DNA of 64,000 bases from Microbacterium sp. Leaf151 (lineage in GTDB: Bacteria > Actinomycetota > Actinomycetes > Actinomycetales > Microbacteriaceae), in NCBI RefSeq assembly GCF_001424225.1, contig NZ_LMOR01000001.1, forward strand, positions 377,427 to 441,426. The letters run 5' to 3'. Of the stretch, positions 28,481-36,979 are shown piece by piece. How positions within the stretch are numbered: position 1 is the first letter of the stretch; each line of letters opens with the position of its first letter. Below the pieces are notes generated by a model, which was given only the letters and a program-made list of their open reading frames with translations, was not told where the DNA came from and ran no database searches. The position numbers and the translations under genes are program-made.

Positions 28481-30256
28481 TCAGTCGCGGTCGCGGTCGC
28501 TCTCGCGGCGCTGGGGACGGTCGCTGCGCTTGGCGGAGCGTCCGCCGCCGTCGAGGCGCAGGTCGATCAGCTGACCCGAGATGCGGGTGTCGGCGAGGCG
28601 GCCGATCGTGTCGCTCGACAGGTCGACGGGCAGCTCGACGAGCGAGAAGTCCTGGCGGATCTGGATCGCGCCGAAGTCGTTGCGACGCAGCCCGCCCTCG
28701 TTCGCGAGAGCGCCGACGATCTGCCGGGGCTCGACGCGCTGACGACGACCGACGGCGATGCGGTAAGTAGCGAAGCGGCCGGAGGTGTCGCGCCGAGGGC
28801 CACCCTCACGCGACCCGCCGTCGCGGGACCCGCCGTCGCGACCCCCGCCGTCACGCGCGGGACGCTCGGTGTCGAAGCGCTGCTGACGGAAGGCCTCGGC
28901 CTCGAGCAGCAGCGGGGTGTCGCCCTGGGCGACCACGGCGAGCGCTGCGGCCACGTCGGCCTCGGGAACGTCGTGGTGCTCGACGTAGTGGGCCACGACG
29001 TCGCGGAAGGTCGCGATCGCCGCGGTGTCTTCGAGGGCGGTGGTGATCGCGTCGTCGAAGCGGGTGAGGCGGGTGGCGTTGACGTCGTCGACGCTCGGCA
29101 GCGACATTTCGGTCAGCGGCTGGCGCGTGGCCTTCTCGATCGCGGTGAGCATGCGGCGCTCGCGCGGGGTGACGAAGCTGATCGCGTCACCGGTGCGGCC
29201 GGCGCGACCGGTGCGGCCGATGCGGTGCACGTACGACTCGGTGTCGATCGGCAGGTCGTAGTTGACGACGTGGCTGATGCGATCCACGTCGAGACCGCGG
29301 GCAGCGACGTCGGTGGCGACGAGGATGTCGAGCTTGCCGGACTTCAGCTGGTTGACCGTGCGCTCGCGCTGCACCTGGGCGACGTCGCCGTTGATCGCGG
29401 CAGCGGTGTACCCGCGGGCGCGGAGCTTTTCGGCGACCGTCTCGGTCTCGTTCTTGGTACGGGTGAAGACGATCATGCCCTCGAAGTTCTCGACCTCGAG
29501 GATGCGCGTGAGGGCGTCGATCTTCTGCTGGTACGACACGATCAGGTAGCGCTGTGAGATGTTCGTCGAGGTCGCGGTCTTGGTCTTGACCGTGATCTCT
29601 TCGGGATCGTTCAGGTACTGGGCCGAGATGCGACGGATCTGCGCGGGCATGGTCGCCGAGAACAGGGCGACCTGCTTCGTCTTGGGGGTGTCGGCGAGGA
29701 TCGTCTCGACGTCTTCGGCGAAGCCCATCTTGAGCATCTCGTCGGCCTCGTCGAGCACGAGGTACTTCAGCTCGCTCAGGTCGAGGGTGCCCTTGTCGAG
29801 GTGGTCCATGATGCGACCGGGCGTACCCACGACGATGTCGACGCCGCGGCGCAGCGCCGACAGCTGCTGGCCGTAGCCCTGACCGCCGTAGACGGGGAGC
29901 ACCGAGACGCCCTTGATGTGCGCGGCGTACTTCTCGAACGCCTCGCACACCTGCAACGCGAGCTCGCGGGTGGGGGCGAGAACGAGGGCCTGGGGGTTCT
30001 TGTGCCCGGTCTCCATCTGCGACAGCACGGGCAACGCGAAGGCCGCGGTCTTACCGGTACCGGTCTGCGCGAGACCGACGACGTCGCGGCCCTGCAGGAG
30101 CACGGGAATGGTCGCGGCCTGGATCGCGGAGGGGGTCTCGTAGCCGACGTCTTTGAGGGCCTTGAGCACGTTGGCATCCAGACCCAGATCGGAGAAGGTG
30201 AGGGGGGCGGGAGCGGTCTCCGCCTCAGCGGAGTCGACGGGGGATTCGGATGCCAT
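28481..30256 (-). CDS. DEAD-box ATP-dependent RNA helicase (DeaD/CsdA-like)
   Basis: 591 residues. The helicase core has all motifs in order: the Q motif (FSDLGLDANVLKALKDVGYETPSAIQ), AQTGTGKT, PTRELALQV, TPGRIMDHL, VLDEADEML, SAT, FTRTKNETE, ATDVAARGLDV and HRIGRTGRAGRTG. The C-terminal third carries a Gly/Arg/Asp-rich linker (RDGGGRDGGSRDGGS) and a DbpA-type RNA-binding domain. It probably acts in ribosome assembly and mRNA turnover, especially at low temperature. The ATG at 30254-30256 lies six bases after TACCGT with only a weak GGAG, so it may be leaderless. It is divergent from the MFS gene. Confidence 0.95.
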   Translation of the reverse strand: MASESPVDSAEAETAPAPLTFSDLGLDANVLKALKDVGYETPSAIQAATIPVLLQGRDVVGLAQTGTGKTAAFALPVLSQMETGHKNPQALVLAPTRELALQVCEAFEKYAAHIKGVSVLPVYGGQGYGQQLSALRRGVDIVVGTPGRIMDHLDKGTLDLSELKYLVLDEADEMLKMGFAEDVETILADTPKTKQVALFSATMPAQIRRISAQYLNDPEEITVKTKTATSTNISQRYLIVSYQQKIDALTRILEVENFEGMIVFTRTKNETETVAEKLRARGYTAAAINGDVAQVQRERTVNQLKSGKLDILVATDVAARGLDVDRISHVVNYDLPIDTESYVHRIGRTGRAGRTGDAISFVTPRERRMLTAIEKATRQPLTEMSLPSVDDVNATRLTRFDDAITTALEDTAAIATFRDVVAHYVEHHDVPEADVAAALAVVAQGDTPLLLEAEAFRQQRFDTERPARDGGGRDGGSRDGGSREGGPRRDTSGRFATYRIAVGRRQRVEPRQIVGALANEGGLRRNDFGAIQIRQDFSLVELPVDLSSDTIGRLADTRISGQLIDLRLDGGGRSAKRSDRPQRRESDRDRD

Positions 30257-30384
30257 GACTCCACGGTAGTCGGCTCCACGCCCGCGCGCGGGCGTGGAGA
30301 TAACCTGAACGCGCCCGCCGACGCCGGCGCCGCGAGATCCCGGGCACCACCGGGTGTTCACCGAAGGGTCCTAGCGTGACCGAC

Positions 30385-31755
30385 ATGCCCTCCCCGGCGA
30401 ACGTTTCGCCCCCCGAATCCGCCCGCCGGCCCGTGCTGGCCTGGGCCCTGTGGGATTGGGGTTCCGCCGCGTTCAACGCGGTCGTGACGACCTTCGTCTT
30501 CAGCACCTACCTGGCGAGCTCGCTCTTCGTCGACCCGGCCGTTCGCGCGGCGGCGAACGGGAACGCCGACGATCCCGCCCTCGTACGCGCGCTCGCCGAC
30601 AACGCCAGTGCCGTCGGCGTCGCCCTGATGATCGCCGGCATCGTGGTCGCCCTCGTCGCCCCGGTGCTGGGGCAGCGCTCCGACGGCACGGGCCGGCGCA
30701 AACTCTGGCTGGGCGTGAACACCGGTGTGGTCGTGCTCGCGATGGCGGCGATGGTGTTCGTCGAGGGCACGCCGGGATACCTCGTGCTCGGGGCCACGCT
30801 GCTCGCCGTCGGCAACGTCTTCTTCGAGTTCGCCAGCGTCAACTACTATGCCATGCTCACGCAGGTCTCCACGCGCGAGAACATCGGCCGCGTCTCGGGC
30901 TTCGGCTGGGGCATGGGATACGTCGGCGGCATCGTACTGCTGCTCCTGCTGCTGGTGCTGTTCATCCAGAGCTTCGGGGATCCGGATGCCGGGGGCCTGC
31001 TCGCCGTCACCGAGGAGGGCGGACTGAACATCCGGCTCGCCGTGCTCGCGTCCGCCCTCTGGTACGCCGTGTTCGCGATCCCGGTGCTGCTGCGCGTGCC
31101 CGAGATCCCGGCGCAGCACCGCCGGGTGCGCGTCGGCTTCCTCCGCTCCTACGTCCTGCTGTGGGGCACGCTCCGCTCGCTCTGGCGCGACAGCCCGCAG
31201 GTGCTGCTGTTCCTCGTCGCCAGCGCCGTCTTCCGTGACGGTCTCGCGGGCGTGTTCACCTTCGGGGCGATCATCGCGGCGCAGGTGTTCGGATTCAGCT
31301 CCACCGAGGTGCTGTACTTCGCCGTCGCGGCGAACGTCGTCGCCGGCGTCAGCACCTTCGTCGCCGGGCGGTTCGATGACCGATTCGGGCCGAAGCGGGT
31401 GATCCTGGCGTCCCTGATCAGCCTCATCGTGCTCGGCATCGTGATGCTCTTCATCGGCACGTCGCAGACCGGCTTCTGGTTCGTGGGACTGGGCCTCGGC
31501 CTCTTCGTCGGCCCGGTGCAGTCGGCCAGTCGCTCTTTCCTGGCCCGGGTGGCCCCGGAGGGCCGCGAGGGCGAGATGTTCGGCCTCTACGCCACGACCG
31601 GCCGCGCGGTGTCTTTCCTCGCGCCGGGCCTGTTCGCGCTGTTCGTCGGTGTGACGGGTGACACGCGCCTCGGCATCCTGGGGATCGTGCTGATCCTCGC
31701 CGCGGGGCTGCTGCTCATGCTGCCGGTGAAGGTGAAGGGCGCCGTCATCCGCTGA
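30385..31755 (+). CDS. MFS transporter, UMF1/Atg22-like family
   Basis: 456 residues with about 12 hydrophobic segments. The opening LAWALWDWGSAAFNAVVTTFVF, the loop RTDGTGRRK-like QRSDGTGRRKLWLG, FFEFASVNYYAML, RENIGRVSGFGWGMGYVGGI and PVQSASRSFLARVAPEGREGEMFGLYATTGRAVSFL are typical of the UMF1 (vacuole-effluxer Atg22-like) branch, probably amino-acid or peptide exporters in the plasma membrane. I prefer ATG 30385 to the in-frame GTG 30376 because GTG 30376 lies inside the -10-like TAGCGT (30372-30377), which would give a leaderless message from 30385. It stands alone and is followed by element 4. Confidence 0.9.
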   Translation: MPSPANVSPPESARRPVLAWALWDWGSAAFNAVVTTFVFSTYLASSLFVDPAVRAAANGNADDPALVRALADNASAVGVALMIAGIVVALVAPVLGQRSDGTGRRKLWLGVNTGVVVLAMAAMVFVEGTPGYLVLGATLLAVGNVFFEFASVNYYAMLTQVSTRENIGRVSGFGWGMGYVGGIVLLLLLLVLFIQSFGDPDAGGLLAVTEEGGLNIRLAVLASALWYAVFAIPVLLRVPEIPAQHRRVRVGFLRSYVLLWGTLRSLWRDSPQVLLFLVASAVFRDGLAGVFTFGAIIAAQVFGFSSTEVLYFAVAANVVAGVSTFVAGRFDDRFGPKRVILASLISLIVLGIVMLFIGTSQTGFWFVGLGLGLFVGPVQSASRSFLARVAPEGREGEMFGLYATTGRAVSFLAPGLFALFVGVTGDTRLGILGIVLILAAGLLLMLPVKVKGAVIR

Positions 31756-31816
31756 CCGCGCGCGTTCGCCGTTCGCCGACGACCGGCGCGCCGCGCCCAC
31801 CGCAGAAACGGCGACG

Positions 31817-31881
31817 CTTAAACAGCGTTCGTGCGCAGAGACACTCCCACAGCGTGTTTATGCGCACGAACAGCGTTTATG
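31817..31881. repeat. 19-base-period inverted element 4 (CATAAAC type)
   Basis: Half-sites CTTAAACAG at 31817 and CAGAGACAC at 31836, then GTGTTTATG at 31854 and GCGTTTATG at 31873, all pairs 19 bases apart. It is closely related in sequence to the element at 10778-10842 and has the same 65-base length; it too sits between convergent genes (MFS and MarR). Confidence 0.82.
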
Positions 31882-31949
31882 CGTCGCTGGCCCCGCCCGG
31901 GCGCGGTCGCGGGACGGGATGACGGCCCCGAGGGACGGATGCCGCGGAC

Positions 31950-32456
31950 TCAGTCGCGTGGCCAGGCGTCGGCGAATTTCGCCAGCAGGCGCGCGAATTC
32001 GGTCCGCTCGCCGTCGCTGAACGACTCGAGGGCGGAGCGCACGGCATCCCGCCGACGTCCGCGGAAGCCCGACACGAGCCCCTGTCCCTCGGGCGTCAGC
32101 CGCACGCGGGTGCGGCGCGCGTCGTCGGGGTCGGGCTCGCGCGCGACGAGACCCAGCTCGACCGACTGCTGCACGAGGCGTGATGCGCGCGGCTGATCGA
32201 CCCCTACCGCGTCGGCGATCTCGCCGACCGACAGCGATCCGGATGCCGCGACGAGGGCGTCGAGCATGCGCAGGCGCGCGGGCCCCCCGAACCGTCCGTG
32301 GGCGGGGTCGGCCCACGGGGGTGCGCCGCGGCCCCACGGACCCCCGTGACCACCGTGCGGGTGGTGGTGCGCCTCGGGCGGGAACGGAGGACGCGGGCGC
32401 CGTCCGCGCAGGCGCGCGAGGGCTGCGGCGATCTCGTCGGCGGCATCGGTGGACAT
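31950..32456 (-). CDS. MarR-family regulator with His/Gly/Pro-rich N-terminal segment
   Basis: 168 residues. Residues about 20-52 form a low-complexity segment rich in His, Pro, Gly and Trp (PPEAHHHPHGGHGGPWGRG). The MarR winged helix follows: RLRMLDALVAASGSLSVGEIADAVGVDQPRASRLVQQSVELGLVAREPDPDDARRTRVRLTPEGQ. A C-terminal dimer helix ends KFADAWPRD. The clustered His suggest metal binding, but this is inference. The start (32454-32456) has no ribosome-binding site. It is divergent from a second MarR-like gene, with three TGTCA-type palindromes in the shared gap. Confidence 0.88.
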   Translation of the reverse strand: MSTDAADEIAAALARLRGRRPRPPFPPEAHHHPHGGHGGPWGRGAPPWADPAHGRFGGPARLRMLDALVAASGSLSVGEIADAVGVDQPRASRLVQQSVELGLVAREPDPDDARRTRVRLTPEGQGLVSGFRGRRRDAVRSALESFSDGERTEFARLLAKFADAWPRD

Positions 32457-32470
32457 ACCCGGATTTTACA

Positions 32471-32526
32471 TGTCGCTTGACAAGCACTCGGAATACATGT
32501 CACAGTACATTCGTTGTCACATGACA
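32471..32526. promoter_or_regulatory. Three MarR-type operators in the divergent promoter
   Basis: Near-palindromes TGTCGCTTGACA (32471-32482), TGTCACAGTACA (32498-32509) and TGTCACATGACA (32515-32526) share the half-site TGTCA with a two-base spacer. TTGACA within the first can serve as a -35 for the rightward gene. The arrangement suggests autoregulation by one or both divergent MarR-like proteins. Confidence 0.65.
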
Positions 32527-32561
32527 TGCACCGGCGGATCGTCCGCCGACGAAAGGACCCC

Positions 32562-33386
32562 ATGAACACCCCCACACCTTCTGATCCCCGCGCCCTCGCG
32601 CATCGCCTCATCACGGCCGGCCACGCGCTGCACCACCGTCTGTTCGCGCAGCTGCACGACAGCGGCATCCATCCCAAGACCCTCCTGCTGCTCGGCGCCG
32701 TCGACGGACGCATCGACGCCCCCTGGGTTCTCGACCGCCTGGCACGCGGCGGCAAGCGGGTCACCGCCCTCTCCGACCGCGGCTGGATCGTGCGCGACGG
32801 CGACGGGTGGTCGCTGACCGACGAGGGCCGCGCCCTCCTCGACCGCGTGGATGCCGAGCGCTCGGCGCTACTGGCCGACGTGCCGGCCGAGCAGCTCGAG
32901 AACCTGACCGCGGCGCTCGACGCGCTCGCGGCGACCCTCGACGTCGACGACGCCGAGACGACCGGCCGCGGCCCCCGCGGCGGCTTCCGCGTCATCCCCG
33001 GCGTCGGTCGACACGGCTTCGGCCCCGACCCCCGCAGGGCCTTCGGTCCGAACGAGCACCGCGGGTTCCGCGTGGGCGAGCGCGGCGCAGGCTCCTCCAC
33101 CCACCACCCGGCGCATCCCGGCGATCACCCCGCTTCCGACTCCGGTCCGGGCGAACGTGACGCGTCCAGATCGCGCGAATTCGGCCGCCCGTCACACGGG
33201 CAGGGTCGCGGCGCGCACGAGCGGTGCCACCCCGCACGCGAGCACCGCGGAGGCGAGCACGGTCGCGACGGCGGACCCCGCCACGATCACCGCCGTGGCC
33301 ACGAACGCGCGTTCGAGCGCGGCTTCGACGCCGGCTTCCAGCGCGGACGCGAGGCGGGCGGCGCTGCCACCGAGCCTCAGGCATGA
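32562..33386 (+). CDS. MarR/PadR-like winged-helix protein with His/Arg/Gly-rich tail
   Basis: 274 residues. The first 125 residues look like a MarR-type winged helix (LITAGHALHHRLFAQLHDSGIHPKTLLLLGAVDGRIDAPWVLDRLARGGKRVTALSDRGWIVRDGDGWSLTDEGRALLDRV) and a following helix. Residues about 130-274 are low-complexity, rich in His, Arg, Gly, Asp and Glu (CHPAREHRGGEHGRDGGPRHDHRRGHERAF), ending in a repeat-like FERGFDAGFQRGREAGG. AAAGGA precedes the ATG at 32562. It is divergent from another His-rich MarR protein. The tail could bind metal or nucleic acid; no function is established from sequence. Confidence 0.8.
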   Translation: MNTPTPSDPRALAHRLITAGHALHHRLFAQLHDSGIHPKTLLLLGAVDGRIDAPWVLDRLARGGKRVTALSDRGWIVRDGDGWSLTDEGRALLDRVDAERSALLADVPAEQLENLTAALDALAATLDVDDAETTGRGPRGGFRVIPGVGRHGFGPDPRRAFGPNEHRGFRVGERGAGSSTHHPAHPGDHPASDSGPGERDASRSREFGRPSHGQGRGAHERCHPAREHRGGEHGRDGGPRHDHRRGHERAFERGFDAGFQRGREAGGAATEPQA

Positions 33387-33528
33387 GTCCTGCGATGCGT
33401 CCGCGGCCGAGGCCCCCGTGCGGGACCACGGTCGCGGACCCCGAGCTACTGCGTTCCGGCTGATCACGCAACATCCGCGGTCGTACGTGACGCCCCGTGT
33501 CACTTCGCGACGCTCTGAGACGCACTCA

Positions 33529-33558
33529 TTGGCCGGCATCCGCAGCCCGCTCTAGCGT
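33529..33558 (+). promoter_or_regulatory. Putative promoter of the sulfur-assimilation operon
   Basis: TTGGCC (33529-33534) and TAGCGT (33553-33558) are 18 bases apart, giving a leader of about 48 bases. The leader contains a small hairpin (GCCGGT 33572-33577 with ACCGGC 33585-33590) and GAAGGAA before the GTG at 33613. Upstream, GTGAC-N7-GTCAC (from about 33487) could be a regulator site. Confidence 0.45.
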
Positions 33559-33612
33559 CTGGGGGAATGCCGCCGGTATGCCGCACCGGCGCAGCGAAGG
33601 AACAGTCGCATC

Positions 33613-35325
33613 GTGACCACCAGCCACACCCCACCGCGCGCCGCCACCCGGCCGCCGCGCCCGTCGACCAAGCCCAACGGGCAATGGAAGATCGACGGCA
33701 CCACGCCTCTCAACGGAAACGAGGAGTGGAAGCAGGTCGACGACGGTCTGGCCGTGCGCGAGCGCATCGAGAACATCTACGCCGCGGGCGGCTTCTCCTC
33801 CATCGACCCGACCGATCTGCACGGCCGGTTCCGCGTGTGGGGCCTGTACACCCAGCGCAAGCCCGGCATCGACGGCGGTCGCACCGCCACCCTGAGCCCC
33901 GAAGAGCTCGAAGACGAGTACTTCATGCTCCGCGTGCGCATCGACGGCGGGCAGCTCACCACCGAGCAGCTGCGCGTCATCGCCGGCATCTCGCAGGAGT
34001 TCGGCCGCGACACCGCCGATCTCACCGACCGCCAGAACGTGCAGCTGCACTGGGTCGAGGTCGAGTCGATGCCCGAGATCTGGCGCCGGCTCGAAGCGGT
34101 CGGGCTCGGCACGACCGAGGCGTGCGGCGACGTGCCGCGCGTCGTGCTGGGCTCCCCCGTCGCGGGGATCTCCGCCGAAGAGCTCATCGACCCGACGCCG
34201 CAGATCGACGAGATCACGAGCCGCTTCATCGGCGATCCGACGCTCTCGAACCTTCCGCGCAAGTTCAAGTCGGCCATCACCGGCCACCCCAACCACGACG
34301 TGGTGCACGAGATCAACGACGTCGCGTTCGTCGCCGTCGAGCACCCCGAGCTCGGCATCGGGTACGACCTGTGGGTCGGTGGCGGCCTGTCGACCACCCC
34401 GCGCCTCGGCGAGCGCCTGGGTGTCTTCGTCGCACCCGAGCGGGTCGCCGAAGCCTGGCACGGCGTCGCGCAGATCTTCCGCGACTACGGCTACCGGCGT
34501 CTCCGCAACAAGGCGCGCCTGAAGTTCCTGCTCGCCGAATGGGGGACCGAGAAGTTCCGTCAGGTGCTGCAGGACGAATACCTCGGCTACGCCCTGCCCG
34601 ACGGTCCCACGCTGCCCAAGCCCGCCGCCCCCGGTGACCACGTCGGCATCCACCGTCAGAAGGACGGCCGCTTCTACGTCGGCGCGACGCCCATCGTCGG
34701 CCGCGTCTCGGGTACCACCCTCGCCCGTCTCGCCGACCTCATCGAGGAGCACGGATCGACGCGGCTGCGCACGACCCCGCACCAGAAGGTCGTCATCCTC
34801 GACATCCCCGAGGACCGGGTCGAGTCGCTCGTCGCCGGTCTCGACGACCTCGGCCTGCAGGCACGACCGAGTCTCATCCGCCGCGGCACCATCGCGTGCA
34901 CCGGCATCGAGTTCTGCAAGCTCGCGATCGTCGAGACCAAGGTCAACGCCACCGCCGCGGTCCTCGAGCTCGAGGAGCGCCTCGCGGGCTTCGACCTGCC
35001 GCACCCCATCTCGCTGCACGTCAACGGCTGCCCCAACTCGTGCGCACGCATCCAGACCGCCGACATCGGCCTCAAGGGTCAGCTCGTCACGATCGACGGC
35101 GAGCAGGTGCCCGGCTACCAGGTGCACCTCGGCGGAGGGCTCGCCTCCCAGGACCGCGACGAGGCCGGCCTCGGTCGCACGGTCCGCGGCCTCAAGGTCG
35201 CCGCCGACGGCATCGCCGACTACGTGGACCGGGTCGTGCACCGCTTCCTCGACGACCGCGACGCCGGCATCGACGAGACCTTCGCCCAGTGGGCCCACCG
35301 CGCCGACGAGGAGGCCCTGCAGTGA
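33613..35325 (+). CDS. sir: Ferredoxin-dependent sulfite (nitrite/sulfite) reductase, NirA/SirA type
   Basis: 570 residues in the two-repeat siroheme reductase fold. The [4Fe-4S]-siroheme ligands are C429 and C435 (ACTGIEFCK) and C473 and C477 (NGCPNSC). Siroheme-binding basic motifs include TDRQNVQLHW and RTTPHQKVVI. Y79 and C171 are 92 residues apart, the same spacing as the Tyr69-Cys161 covalent pair known in Mycobacterium tuberculosis NirA, which supports sulfite as substrate. It reduces sulfite to sulfide with ferredoxin electrons. It is first in a packed operon; the next gene overlaps it by GTGA. A ferredoxin and a ferredoxin reductase are encoded downstream. Confidence 0.95.
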   Translation: MTTSHTPPRAATRPPRPSTKPNGQWKIDGTTPLNGNEEWKQVDDGLAVRERIENIYAAGGFSSIDPTDLHGRFRVWGLYTQRKPGIDGGRTATLSPEELEDEYFMLRVRIDGGQLTTEQLRVIAGISQEFGRDTADLTDRQNVQLHWVEVESMPEIWRRLEAVGLGTTEACGDVPRVVLGSPVAGISAEELIDPTPQIDEITSRFIGDPTLSNLPRKFKSAITGHPNHDVVHEINDVAFVAVEHPELGIGYDLWVGGGLSTTPRLGERLGVFVAPERVAEAWHGVAQIFRDYGYRRLRNKARLKFLLAEWGTEKFRQVLQDEYLGYALPDGPTLPKPAAPGDHVGIHRQKDGRFYVGATPIVGRVSGTTLARLADLIEEHGSTRLRTTPHQKVVILDIPEDRVESLVAGLDDLGLQARPSLIRRGTIACTGIEFCKLAIVETKVNATAAVLELEERLAGFDLPHPISLHVNGCPNSCARIQTADIGLKGQLVTIDGEQVPGYQVHLGGGLASQDRDEAGLGRTVRGLKVAADGIADYVDRVVHRFLDDRDAGIDETFAQWAHRADEEALQ

Positions 35326-36065
35326 CCGTGTCGCTCGCCCCCCGCATCACCGCGCGCCGCAGCGCCGCCGAGCTCGAAGCTCTCGCCGAACAGGGCAACG
35401 AAGAGCTCCGCAGCCTCGCGGCCGATGAGGCGACCCCCGCCGAGGTCATCGCCTGGGTCGCCCGGCACTTCGCGCCCGAAGCGGCGGCCGTCGCCTGCTC
35501 GATGGCGGATGCCGCGCTGCCGCACCTCGTGTCCGAGCAGCTGCCGAACGTCGACGTGCTCTTCCTCGACACCGGCTATCACTTCCGCGAGACCCACTTC
35601 ACGCGCGACGAGGTCGACCGCGCCCTCGACGTACGCGTCGTCGACGTGCTGCCCGAGCAGACGGTCGCCGAACAGGATGACGAGTTCGGCGCGCGCCTGT
35701 ACGAGCGCGACCCCGCATTGTGCTGCGCCCGCCGCAAGGTCGACCCCCTGCAGGGAGCGCTCGGCGGCTACGAGGTGTGGTTCACCGGCGTCCGCCGCGA
35801 CGAGGCGCCCACGCGCACGAACACCCCGCTGGTCACCTGGGACGAGCGCAACGGCCTCGTCAAGGTGAACCCGGTCGCGGCGTGGAGCTTCGACGACCTC
35901 ATCGGGTACGCCAACGACCAGAAGGTGCCGGTCAACCTCCTCCTCACCCACGGCTACCCCTCCATCGGGTGCGAGCCGTGCACGCGCCCGGTCGCCCCGG
36001 GCGAAGATCCCCGGTCCGGCCGCTGGGCGGGCCTGTCGAAGACCGAATGCGGGTTGCACACATGA
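35322..36065 (+). CDS. cysH: Adenylyl-sulfate (APS) reductase, [4Fe-4S] type
   Basis: 247 residues from GTG 35322, overlapping the sulfite reductase stop. It is a PAPS/APS reductase fold with FLDTGYHFRETH and VRRDEAPTRT. The paired cysteines CC (134-135) and CxxC (C217, C220) ligate a [4Fe-4S] cluster, which marks the APS-using form; C243 in TECGLH is the catalytic thiol. It reduces APS to sulfite with thioredoxin electrons. The absence of an APS kinase (cysC) in the operon fits use of APS rather than PAPS. The stop overlaps the cysD start as ATGA. Confidence 0.95.
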   Translation: MTVSLAPRITARRSAAELEALAEQGNEELRSLAADEATPAEVIAWVARHFAPEAAAVACSMADAALPHLVSEQLPNVDVLFLDTGYHFRETHFTRDEVDRALDVRVVDVLPEQTVAEQDDEFGARLYERDPALCCARRKVDPLQGALGGYEVWFTGVRRDEAPTRTNTPLVTWDERNGLVKVNPVAAWSFDDLIGYANDQKVPVNLLLTHGYPSIGCEPCTRPVAPGEDPRSGRWAGLSKTECGLHT

Positions 36066-36979
36066 GCGCTGTGTCCACGGCATCCACTGCCCTCTCCACC
36101 CTCGACCTGCTCGAGGCCGAGGCGATCCACGTCATCCGCGAGGTCGTCGCCGAGTTCGAGCGGCCCGTGCTGCTGTTCTCGGGCGGCAAGGACTCCGTCG
36201 TGGTGCTGCACCTCGCGACGAAGGCGTTCGCGCCGGGCCGCGTGCCCTTCCCCGTGCTGCACGTCGACACGGGCCACAACTTCCCCGAGGTGCTGGCGTT
36301 CCGCGACGAGACGGTCGAGCGCCTCGGCCTGCGCCTCGAGGTCGCGCGCGTGCAGGACTACATCGACGACGGCCGCCTGCAGGAGCGCTCCGACGGCACG
36401 CGCAACCCGCTGCAGACACTGCCGCTGCTGGATGCCATCGCCGCCGGCCGCCATGACGCCGTCTTCGGCGGGGCCCGCCGCGACGAGGACAAGGCGCGGG
36501 CGAAGGAGCGCATCATCTCGCTGCGCGACGAGTTCGGGCAGTGGGACCCACGTAACCAGCGGCCGGAACTGTGGAGCCTGTACAACGGTCGCCACACCCC
36601 CGGCCAGCACGTGCGCGCGTTCCCGATCTCGAACTGGACCGAGCTCGACATCTGGCGCTACATCGAGCGCGAGGCCATCGCGCTGCCGCCGCTGTACTTC
36701 GCGCACGAACGCGAGGTGTATCGCCGGGGCGACATGTGGCATCCGGTCGGTCCGTTCTCCCCTCCCCGTGAGGACGAGCGGGTCGAGGTGCGCACCGTCC
36801 GCTACCGCACCGTCGGCGACATGAGCTGCACCGGAGCGGTCGAATCGGATGCCGCAGACCTGACGTCGATCGTCGCCGAGGTCGCACGCACCACCATCAC
36901 CGAACGCGGCGCCACCCGCGCCGACGACCGCCTCAGCGAGGCGGCCATGGAGGATCGCAAAAAGGACGGGTACTTCTGA
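36062..36979 (+). CDS. cysD: Sulfate adenylyltransferase subunit 2
   Basis: 305 residues. The PP-loop SGGKDS (about 40-45) in RPVLLFSGGKDSVVVLHLA binds ATP; FPVLHVDTGHNFPEVLAFRD, FGGARRDEDKARAKER and FPISNWTELDIWRYI are CysD signatures, and the C-terminus AMEDRKKDGYF is characteristic. With CysN it makes APS from ATP and sulfate, driven by GTP hydrolysis. It overlaps cysH by ATGA, and its stop shares one base with the cysN ATG. Confidence 0.97.
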   Translation: MSAVSTASTALSTLDLLEAEAIHVIREVVAEFERPVLLFSGGKDSVVVLHLATKAFAPGRVPFPVLHVDTGHNFPEVLAFRDETVERLGLRLEVARVQDYIDDGRLQERSDGTRNPLQTLPLLDAIAAGRHDAVFGGARRDEDKARAKERIISLRDEFGQWDPRNQRPELWSLYNGRHTPGQHVRAFPISNWTELDIWRYIEREAIALPPLYFAHEREVYRRGDMWHPVGPFSPPREDERVEVRTVRYRTVGDMSCTGAVESDAADLTSIVAEVARTTITERGATRADDRLSEAAMEDRKKDGYF

